Assembly: GCA_004519485.1 (NCBI GenBank)
Contig: CP038134.1
Coordinates: 868,001-932,000, forward strand
Source: Nannochloropsis oceanica
Taxonomy: Eukaryota; Sar; Eustigmatophyceae; Eustigmatales; Monodopsidaceae
DNA length: 64,000 nt
Reading direction: 5' to 3'
The number at the start of each line of letters is the position of its first letter. Positions within the stretch are counted from its first letter, which is position 1. Below, one piece after another: positions 22,738-30,725 of this stretch. The notes beneath the pieces were generated by a model that was not told the origin of the DNA, did no database searches, and was given only the letters and a program-made list of their open reading frames with translations. Position numbers and translations under genes: made by a program.

Positions 22738-24103
22738 TTCAGCACCACAGCTGCGGCCAATAGCAGAAGGACAACTGCTCCATCCCTTCCTGGCCTTGAC
22801 TACGCGTGGCGGGGCCTCTCAATCCTCCAGCTTGATGGGACGCATCTTGCGCGCATGGCGGGGTAGCGCCAAAAATGGCGGAAGCATTTATGGTCGAATG
22901 AAGCGATTCCTCGGTGCCTTGTGGAATGGAAAGAGAAGTGGTGCAAGCAACTGTAACACAGGAGGGCGGAGCAATATTCGGAGTGCTGGTGGAGCAGGGA
23001 GAGGGGCGGGCGGGATGGGAAGGAAGCTTGGAAAGAGCAGTCGGGCGGAGAAGCACTTGGGCACAGAGTTTCGTCGTGGGAATGCCAATTTTCGGATCCA
23101 GAAGGTAAGAATTGTAGGCGGGGGTGGGTGGCGTATATTGTGGTGGGTAGTGTATATTGTGGTGCGATTTGAAGATAGGGTTTGCATTGGCTTGGCGTGG
23201 TGGATTATTACTTTTTTACAGTGCGTCATCCATGCCTTTGGAGGTAGTATTCGTCGTCGTCGTATTTATCGCTCACATCCCGTACCTCCACCTTCCCAAA
23301 TATACAGGAATTGCGGGAATGGCTGGCCAACCCCATGGACAACATGCATGTGGCCGTGGGCGATAATTTGCGGGTGTGGGTCGTGACACTCACGGGTGCC
23401 AAGGGCACTGTGTTTGCTGGAGAGAAGTACAAATTGAAGGTATGTATTGTTGATTGAGATGCGAGGAAGTGTCTTGTGTGTGCTGGTGGTGAATGGGTGG
23501 GTAAAGAGGTCGGGTGTGGGAGGAGGAGGGAGGACAAGTGGGAGGGTATCTATGGATGAGGGCTTATTAGAACATCAACGTTTTTTTGGGCGTACGGCCG
23601 GCTGGCTATTATTTCCCCTGTGCCATCGTCTGATCTCTTCTTCTACAGCTGCTGAGCATGCGTTACATTTAGAGATCGTCGTGATGTGAACGGATGTCAA
23701 TCAAACGCCCGACTCTCACTCTACGGTCTTCTCACATTCCATCATCCCCTTCCATCAATCACTCACTCACCTACAATATGAACTCCCGCATCTCTCTTCT
23801 TCCTGCTCCACCACCACTAAACAGTTCACCTTCCCCGTGGACTACCCCAGCAAACCCCCCTCGGTCTACTTCCTTCAACCCACCCCCCGCCACGAACATG
23901 TGTATACCAACGGCGACATCTGTCTGAACCTCCTCGGTCGCGATTGGCGGCCCAACATGACTGCCTCTATGCTGGCCTTGTCGATCCTGTCGATGCTCTC
24001 ATCGGCCAAGGAAAAAAAGATCCCGCAAGATAATCACGTTCATGCCGACAACCCGCCGGGGAGGGAGCAAGCGAATTGGCTATACCACGATGACAAATGC
24101 TAA
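22412..24103 (+). CDS. UBE2W-like ubiquitin-conjugating enzyme with N-terminal secretory leader
   Basis: Exons 22412-23104, 23308-23439 and 23825-24103 join in phase 0 (367 aa, or 344 aa from the ATG at 22481). The catalytic half shows RIQKELREWLANP, VTLTGAKGTVFAGEKYKLKFTFP, HEHVYTNGDICLNLLGRDWRP with the active-site Cys, then ILSMLSSAKEKKIPQDN and the UBE2W-type ending WLYHDDKC. UBE2W in animals ubiquitinates N-termini. Here ~200 residues precede the E2 fold: a positive start, a hydrophobic core (IAVFSNLCLLGFLLSTIL) ending SVAA, then a Ser/Arg/Gly/Ala-rich basic stretch. That is a signal peptide followed by a transit-like segment. No Phe follows the likely cleavage site, which in diatoms points to the periplastidal compartment rather than the stroma. 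This fits the E2 of SELMA, the symbiont-derived ERAD-like importer. Confidence 0.85.
22699..22734 (+). repeat. AGC run encoding polyalanine in the E2 leader
   Basis: An AGC-type repeat read in the Ala frame (GCAGCA) lies in the leader between the predicted signal peptide and the E2 fold. Confidence 0.85.
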
Positions 24104-24544
24104 GAAGAAAAGTTTTTCGTGAGAAGAAAAGAAAAAGACACACTTGCAAGTAAGAACAAAGAATCAAAAAAGATACTCTTGGGGAAAAGTATCCAGGCGT
24201 TATGGTTTTGTTATACTGCTGTGGACAGGGTGTACAAAGAAAAGGCAGAGTGAGTTGAACGGAAATGTGTCTGTGCGGGAAAGAGATAAACGTCAAATAC
24301 TTTTTCTTATGCAGGGCCCAAAAAACGCTTGTCATCGTCTTGCGTTTATTTGTATGACCCTTGCTCTCTTTTGCTACGTGACCGCTACAAAGGAGGTTTC
24401 TTAAAACTTTGAAGAGGAAATTGACATCATGGTGAGACTCCCTTCCTGCTTAATTAAGCAGGTCCCTTTCTCTTGTGCATCATCACTGGCTACACAGAAC
24501 ACTTTAGCGACGTATTTTTCTTGTGTTTATTTTCATCCAGCCAT
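24104..24544. other. Convergent intergenic region E2 / Rab-SH2
   Basis: The 441-bp spacer between two convergent stop codons contains an AT-rich stretch and a perfect 18-bp palindrome listed separately. No gene is seen. Confidence 0.5.
24445..24462. other. Perfect 18-bp palindrome CCTGCTTAATTAAGCAGG
   Basis: The sequence equals its own reverse complement over 18 bases. It sits between convergent genes, 83 bp from the Rab-SH2 stop codon. It could be a hairpin relevant to 3'-end formation or a dimeric protein site; neither can be tested here. Confidence 0.7.
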
Positions 24545-27415
24545 TCATTCAGCCTCAAACCGCAATCGGAGGGTTTCTAAAAGGGGGCGCCATTGACCGA
24601 GGGCACGTAATGCTTGAAGGTAAGCCTTCTTCTGTATCTCTGCTTTCTCATGAGACAACACATCTGCTGCTGCTGCTGCTGAAGCTGATTCCGGCGATGA
24701 TTGAGAGGCAGTGGAGGTAAAGGAAGGACAAGACGCACCAGCCACAAATAGGAGGGTGTTGATGGACCGAAGTAGCTCGCAGAACTTGATGTCTAGGGCG
24801 ATGATGCTTTCCACTAAATCCACGGAACTCATTCCTGGCATGAACTCGTTCTTGTCCTCCTCCTCCTTCCCCTTTGAACAACCATCACTCTCTATAGCAT
24901 CACTATCCAAGCCTAATGCTACCAAAACCCGGCCATGGCTGTGTCCACAAAGGCCCAACAGAGCTCCTTGCTCCACTTCTTCATCCTCCACCGCCCTTTG
25001 CACTCCCTCCCCCTCTCTCTTGTACTCACCCAAGACAACCCTCCTTCGTCCTCCACTCTTGCTTCTTGTCTTCTTCTCCTTCTCGTCATACATCCACACT
25101 TCCTTCAACACACGATTCAGATCCTTAAATACACCATCCACCTGCTCGACCGTTGGGACCGTCACAAACGGCAGCGAAGCGGTCTGCTGCTGCTGCTGCT
25201 GCTGCTGCTGTTGTTGTTGCGGCGAAGAAGGCTGCTCTCCTTTGCTATTGCTCGGCAAGGTCGAATGAGACGCCCGCCGCTGAAACCACCCCAAAAGCAC
25301 ATTCCCACTTCCTGCTGCTTCACCGCCTCCTCCTCTTTCTCCTCCCCCCCCGCCCTCTGCTGCATTTTGTTTCTCTTCCTCCCCCTCTTCTTCCACCACC
25401 TCATATTCACACGTCCACGGTACTCGTCGAAAACACAATCCATGCATGGCCTTCTTACTGAAGAACTTCAACAATTCGTCCAACGTCTCAAAAGACTGCG
25501 GTTGCTGCTGCTGTAACTGCAAGTGCTGCTGTAGGTACACCTGTTGTTGTTGGAGTAAGGCACCACTTCCTGCCTTTCCTCCCCCGCCCCCTCTGCCCCC
25601 GCGAAGGATAGTTTTGGGGCGGATGGAGGGGGGCACGAGTGGAAAAGGAGCCTGTAGTTGTAGTTGATGCCCTACTAACTGCGCTTTCTGGACAGGCAAG
25701 GAGAGGAGGGAAGAGGCCGAGGTAGAGGAGGAGGAGGAGGAGGAGGAGGAGGAGGAGGAAGGGGAGGAAGGCAAGGAGATGGTGATGGAAGAGGAGGTGG
25801 GGGAGGAGGAGATTCGTTCTCGCCCTCCATTTCTACTCGATGAGCCACGAGGAGTGTTGGGCGCCGTATTGCTTGGAGAATATGTCGAAAAGGCACCACC
25901 TCCTCCACCTCCTCCTCCTCCTCCTCCTCCTCCTCCTCCTCCAGCCCCAGCCGGAGCTGCAGCTCCAGCAGAACCCGATCTGATATGGGTCCATCGCCCT
26001 TCGCTTGTGAAAATGATGGGGGCATGTTCAACAGAGTGTTGCGTGCGGTAGGAGAGACGGAGGGAGCGTTCATCGAAGCGCCGAAGGAGGAAGGTCCCCA
26101 CAGGGCGAGGGCGCAGGAGACTTTCGGCTTCGTTCCGACCGAGACAGCCCGCTAGATGACGCCAGCCTGCGTCTGGTTTGTATGAGGACGAGGGTCGTGA
26201 TTGATTTTCTTTTTGGCGCTGCTGCCGTCGCTGTTGCTGCTGCTGTTGCTGCTGTTGACGGAGATTTTGGATGGTGGCAGAGGTGGCGGGGCTCTTGTCA
26301 AAAAGTACTTCGAGATCGACTGAGGGCAACCAGCCTTGAAGAGGTTGGTAGCAAGAGATGACACGACGGAGACGACGTGGATGATGGGCACAGCGCGTGG
26401 AAAATGGGAGAAAGGCGGGAAAGGCGGAAGAGGGCGGGGAGGAGGAGGAGGAGGAGGAGGAGGAGGAGGAGGAGGAGGAGGAGGAGGAAATGCCCCGTCG
26501 CTTGACACGTTCCTCTTCCTCGTCAATGCGGAGATATCTCAACACTTGCATGGCCGAGGGTAAACCTTCTCGCGGACCCTCGCCGTAATCCGCATCTAAA
26601 TCTTCTTCCTCTTCTGTCTCTTCTTCTCCTCTGTCTCCTCCTCCTCCTTGCCCTTCCTTCTCCCGTCCATCCTCCCCTTCTTGCCTACTTCTTGCTCCCA
26701 CCAAAGCACCCACGTGTCCTTCATTCCTCCGCCACCCCCCCCTCCTTGATGTTTCCCCATTCCTTTCCCCTTCCTCCCCACCTCCCTCCCGTCGAAAAAG
26801 AAGAATATGGTCCACCAACAACTGCACCGCATCGGCAACTGGCCTGGATTTATTCGATCGATTCGCGACGTAATCCCCAAAGTACTCATGACCCACAGTC
26901 CAACACCAATCTGTTAGACCCGCCGCGCGTTTGTAGGCCTCGAGCAGCTTGTCATTGACACAGCAACCTGCTTCGTTTACCAAATCGGCTTTATGGGCCA
27001 GTAAGACACGTGGAACATGTGCCGGGACGTAGCGCGCAAGTAAATGCTGCCATGCATCCACCGCTGCAAGCGATTCCCGGTTACTTACATCTAGAACAAG
27101 GAAAATGCCCGACACATTCGTGCAAATCAAGGCGTGGTGACTCGCCGAGGCTACCAATTCCTTATGGCTCACATCCCAAAAATGCAAGTGGACCGGCCGG
27201 GCGTCGTCATCGCCGTCGGTGATGTTACGGGCCGTCGCTTGACACGCAGGTAAAGGGTACACGATAACATCCACACCAATTGTAGGGACGTATTGCAGGC
27301 CGGCTAAGGGCTTGTCGACAAAGCGGCGGATGAAGCTTGTCTTGCCCACAGCGGCCCCGCCAACTATGAGGATCTTCTCCGTCACTTCCAAGCAGGGAGG
27401 GGGTAGCAATTCCAT
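24545..27415 (-). CDS. Rab-like GTPase fused to an SH2 domain
   Basis: A single 956-aa frame with ATG at 27415. Residues ~10-205 form a Rab32-like G domain: GGAAVGKT (19-26), PTIGVD with T45, WDVSHKE (80-86, where Rabs have WDTAGQE), HKAD (141-144, NKxD in Rabs), and a C-terminal helix AVQLLVDHILLF. The G3 Gly is His84, the catalytic Gln is Lys85, and no SAK motif is seen, so GTP hydrolysis is doubtful. An SH2 domain follows: GWRHLAGCLGRNEAESLL (418-435), GTFLLRR with the phosphotyrosine Arg446 of the FLVR motif, VEHAPI with His465, then after a ~160-residue Ser/Gly/Gln-rich insert FETLDELLKFFSKKAMHGLC (643-662). The tail is helical and lacks prenylation cysteines. Linkers carry polySer, polyGln and polyGly. 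Suggested role is phosphotyrosine-linked trafficking, which is inference. Confidence 0.85.
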   Translation of the reverse strand: MELLPPPCLEVTEKILIVGGAAVGKTSFIRRFVDKPLAGLQYVPTIGVDVIVYPLPACQATARNITDGDDDARPVHLHFWDVSHKELVASASHHALICTNVSGIFLVLDVSNRESLAAVDAWQHLLARYVPAHVPRVLLAHKADLVNEAGCCVNDKLLEAYKRAAGLTDWCWTVGHEYFGDYVANRSNKSRPVADAVQLLVDHILLFRREGGGEEGERNGETSRRGGWRRNEGHVGALVGARSRQEGEDGREKEGQGGGGDRGEEETEEEEDLDADYGEGPREGLPSAMQVLRYLRIDEEEERVKRRGISSSSSSSSSSSSSSSSSPPSSAFPAFLPFSTRCAHHPRRLRRVISCYQPLQGWLPSVDLEVLFDKSPATSATIQNLRQQQQQQQQQRRQQRQKENQSRPSSSYKPDAGWRHLAGCLGRNEAESLLRPRPVGTFLLRRFDERSLRLSYRTQHSVEHAPIIFTSEGRWTHIRSGSAGAAAPAGAGGGGGGGGGGGGGGGGAFSTYSPSNTAPNTPRGSSSRNGGRERISSSPTSSSITISLPSSPSSSSSSSSSSSSTSASSLLSLPVQKAQLVGHQLQLQAPFPLVPPSIRPKTILRGGRGGGGGKAGSGALLQQQQVYLQQHLQLQQQQPQSFETLDELLKFFSKKAMHGLCFRRVPWTCEYEVVEEEGEEEKQNAAEGGGGGERGGGGEAAGSGNVLLGWFQRRASHSTLPSNSKGEQPSSPQQQQQQQQQQQQTASLPFVTVPTVEQVDGVFKDLNRVLKEVWMYDEKEKKTRSKSGGRRRVVLGEYKREGEGVQRAVEDEEVEQGALLGLCGHSHGRVLVALGLDSDAIESDGCSKGKEEEDKNEFMPGMSSVDLVESIIALDIKFCELLRSINTLLFVAGASCPSFTSTASQSSPESASAAAAADVLSHEKAEIQKKAYLQALRALGQWRPLLETLRLRFEAE
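25183..25219. repeat. CTG/TTG run encoding polyglutamine in Rab-SH2
   Basis: CTGCTGCTG...TTGTTG on the plus strand reads as CAG/CAA codons for the Gln run after the SH2 domain. Confidence 0.9.
25727..25757. repeat. GGA run encoding polyserine in Rab-SH2
   Basis: A GGA repeat on the plus strand reads as TCC serine codons in the SH2 insert. Confidence 0.85.
25891..25944. repeat. CCT run encoding polyglycine in Rab-SH2
   Basis: A long CCT repeat on the plus strand reads as GGA/GGT glycine codons directly after the first part of the SH2 domain. Confidence 0.9.
26436..26490. repeat. GGA run encoding polyserine linker in Rab-SH2
   Basis: A GGA repeat on the plus strand encodes the polyserine linker between the G domain and the SH2 domain. 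Confidence 0.9.
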
Positions 27416-27828
27416 CGGATTGAGGAGGAGGATGGCTGATTACCAGCTGAGTGGGAAAGGTAAAGGCATTGTACGGGGCTGTGTTGTTATATGTGGGGTT
27501 GGAAGAGAGGAAGAAGGGTGAAGGGGGGAGAGAGGAGGTCGGTATCGTCATCCGGAAAGTTTTCAAAAGGAGGCACGCCTAGCACGCTGCCATAGCGCGC
27601 CGGTGCAGCCAAGTATTTCCTCCTTTCACCATCACGAGCACATCACACAAATCCAACGCACTCTCGGGTCGTCTTCCCATCATGAATCGGCACACTGTGC
27701 GTCCGCTTTTCCAGTTCTGAGGCCGGATCATCGCTAACCCGCCCTCGCCCGTTGCCCGCGCCTTCCTTGCTTCTTGTGCTCAACGCTCATGCTCACCATG
27801 CACGCTATTACAGGTTACACACAAAGTC
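27416..27828. promoter_or_regulatory. Divergent promoter region Rab-SH2 / YIPF5
   Basis: Only 413 bp separate the two start codons on opposite strands, so the genes must share or overlap promoters. I see no clear TATA box and cannot assign sites. Confidence 0.5.
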
Positions 27829-28821
27829 ATGGCGTCGTACGGCCAGCAACAGCAACAGCAGCAATGGTACGCAGGCGGGCCCGCTGCAGGTGCAGCAGGA
27901 GCCTACGCTGCGCCGGTAGGCATGACAGGCATCACCCCAGGGAGCAATTATTACGGGCAAGGCATGACAGGAGGGACCAGCATGAGCGGAGGAGGAGGGG
28001 ATGTGGGAGTGGGGCAATGGGGGGGATCTATGGACTCGGTGGGCGTGGAGGAGGATTACTCAATGGAGCCGCCGTTGTTGGAGGAGCTGGGGATTAATTT
28101 CAGACACATCGGGGAGAAGACCAAGACGGTTTTCATGCCGATGAGGTCGATGGATGAACACATTATGGATGACGCGGACTTGGCTGGGCCTTTATTCTTC
28201 TTATTGTGCTTTGGTATATTTTTGCTGCTGACGGGCAAAGTCCATTTCGGGTATATATACGGGTTCGGTGTGTCGGGGTGCTTGGCGATGTACTTGGTGT
28301 TAAATTTGCTGGTGAGTTGCACGGGAGCGGAGGGAGGGAGGGAGTGGAAGAGGAAAAGAGGGAGAATAGATTACATACGTTACATCTTAATCATTTTGCG
28401 CCACAATGTCAATAGCCCGTGTCTAAATTACCATGTATCCATTAATCTCACCGCTCTCACTCCCCACTTCCTCCCTCTCTCCCTCCCTCTCTCCCGCCCT
28501 CACTCCCTCCCTCCTTTCCCTCCCTACTTCCCTCCCTACTTCCCTCCCTTCCCTCAGAGCGTTAAAGAAATCGACATCTGGCGTGTCTGCTCTATACTAG
28601 GCTACGGTCTGCTGCCTGTTATCGTCCTCTCCTTTCTCGGAATCGCCGTATCTCTGAAAGGGCCTGTTGGACAGGGTATCGCTACCTTTACCATCGCTTG
28701 GTCCACCTACTCCTCAACGCGTCTGTTTGAAAAAGCGTTAAACATGAGCCAGCAAAGATATTTGGTTGCGTATCCCGTAGCGCTTGTGTATGCAATTTTC
28801 GTGTTAATCACTGTCTTTTGA
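27829..28821 (+). CDS. YIPF5: YIPF5/YIP1-family Golgi membrane protein
   Basis: Exons 27829-28311 and 28558-28821 (GTGAGT donor, CCTCAG acceptor) join in phase to 248 aa. The Gln/Gly/Tyr-rich cytosolic N-terminus is followed by EPPLLEELGINFRHI, the YIP1/YIPF5 signature, then DLAGPLFFLLCFGIFLLLTGKVHFGYIYGFG and about five membrane segments ending in the hydrophobic YPVALVYAIFVLITVF. YIP1 proteins interact with Rab GTPases and function in ER-Golgi vesicle budding. The gene is divergent from a Rab-like fusion gene. The intron has purine-rich 5' and pyrimidine-rich 3' ends that are mutually complementary. Confidence 0.93.
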   Translation: MASYGQQQQQQQWYAGGPAAGAAGAYAAPVGMTGITPGSNYYGQGMTGGTSMSGGGGDVGVGQWGGSMDSVGVEEDYSMEPPLLEELGINFRHIGEKTKTVFMPMRSMDEHIMDDADLAGPLFFLLCFGIFLLLTGKVHFGYIYGFGVSGCLAMYLVLNLLVSCTGAEGGREWKRKRGRIDYIRYILIILRHNVNSPCLNYHVSINLTALTPHFLPLSLPLSRPHSLPPFPPYFPPYFPPFPQSVKEIDIWRVCSILGYGLLPVIVLSFLGIAVSLKGPVGQGIATFTIAWSTYSSTRLFEKALNMSQQRYLVAYPVALVYAIFVLITVF

Positions 28822-29498
28822 GGGGAGGGAGAGGGAGGGAGGGGGGATGGGAGGGGAGGGGAAGGGAGGGAGGTAGGAATGTTACATTTATATGGAGGGG
28901 GGGATGGGGAGGGAGAGAGGGATGGGAAGGAGGCGTAAATCAATGAATGAAACAACTTCTGTGGAAACAAAAAAATGATTTCATCGTCAGTGTGGCTGTG
29001 TAGTGTTTGTCTTCGAACCTGCTGATGCTGGCTCGTCGAGCCAGCTTAACTTCCGTAAAGAAGCGGAGAAGGGATGTATATATGCGTTCAAATATTGTCG
29101 TCTTCTTCTCCTTCTTCTTTTTCTTTCCTCCTCCCCTTTCTCCGCATCCCCCTCATCGCCCACCTCCGCATCCTCCTCCTCTCACTCCCGCTTTCCCACG
29201 GAGCACATAAATTTTGATGTACACTTTTATAAAATCCACTCATCTTTCGGCCTCTCTCCCTCCCATCCTCTCTCCCTTCATCCTCTTCATCCTCTTACTT
29301 TTACAAGGTCCCGCCATAATGCTGATCCACTCACGCACGCAATCCTTCCTTTCTCCTTCCCTCCCTGAACCCCTCCCCTGATCCCAACTACCCACATGGC
29401 GGCCAGCTCCTTTTCTCTCTTGTTTCGCGTGCTGGTGCCTGAGCACGAGAAAAGAGAGAAGGGGAGGAGGGGGGGAAGGGGGCCTCTTCTGTTCTTAT
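28822..29498. other. Convergent intergenic region YIPF5 / DGAT2
   Basis: The 677-bp spacer begins with a long GGGAGGGA-type purine tract (28822-28935) directly after the YIPF5 stop codon, followed by a CT-rich zone (29095-29200). It holds both 3' UTRs; no gene is seen. Confidence 0.5.
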
Positions 29499-30567
29499 TC
29501 AAGAGATCGCAACGAACTCCTCGGGCTTCGCGTATTTATGCTTGTGCCTGTTGTGAAAGAGGGGAGGAAAGAATGGAGAGGGGGAAGAAGGAGGAGAAAG
29601 AGGGAATGGCCGGGGGAAATGAAGGAGGTGTGTTGGTAAGAAATAGATTCAATTGAGATGCCCGACAAAAGAGGGGATATCGATGACACGCCCGCACCCA
29701 CACCACACCAAGGAAAGAGAGAGGAAAGAGGGAGGAAAGAGGGAGGGAAGGAGGGAGGGCGGGAAGAAGAGAGAGGAAGAACGTACCGCCTGAACAGTGC
29801 TTGGACTTCATCACAGTATTTCTGCAGCCACTCTTCCACCACCTCCGGGGAGGGTTCTCCCTCGATTTTGGGCACCCGCAACGGCGTGCCCACCACCACC
29901 GATACCTGCGTCTCCTTGAGCGGCATGAACGTTCCCCATCTAAGGAAGGTAAGGGAAGGAGGGAGGGAGGGAGGGAAAGGGTGGGGAAAAAGTGGGGAAA
30001 GATAGAAGACAAGGATTAATTCAAAGGGAAAAGGTACGTGGGAGGCACCAAGTCACATAGTACATGATAATACGCTTTCACTCCAAACATATCTGCCCCC
30101 AAGCCTGCCCCTCCCTCCCTCCCTCCCTCCCTCCGTACCGTCCCCAAAAGATCAAAAATGGCACTTTTAGCACCGCCAGCAGCCAGCGCGCGAAGCCTGT
30201 GGCTTGCCCTAGACGATGATAGGCATATTTTTCTCCAAACGTGTACACCGGGACAAGGGCACAGCCATACCGGAGGGCCATGCGAATGAAGCCTTTGCGG
30301 ATTTTAAGGACCAGGGTCGTTTCAGGAGTGTAGGGGTCGGTGGTGTAGATTTCCTTGCTTCCCTGTTGGCGTGCGAGGGAGGGAGGGAGGAAGGGAGGGA
30401 GGAAGGGAGGGGGTATGCAGCGGGAAAATCATGGAATCATAAGCATTTATGTAGTAGGCAGCTTCATTTGGGGCCCATAGACAAAGGCACAGACAGAAAC
30501 GTATCCACATATGTCAGGGGGGGGAATGGGGGGCGGGGGTAGGGGGGTGTGTGTGGGTGTGTGAGTA

Positions 30568-30618
<51 letters not shown>

Positions 30619-30694
30619 GTGTGTGGGTGTGTGTGGTGGGTGTGGGTGTGGGTGAGTGTGTATGTGTGTGTATATATATATATGTGTGTGTGTA

Positions 30695-30725
<31 letters not shown>

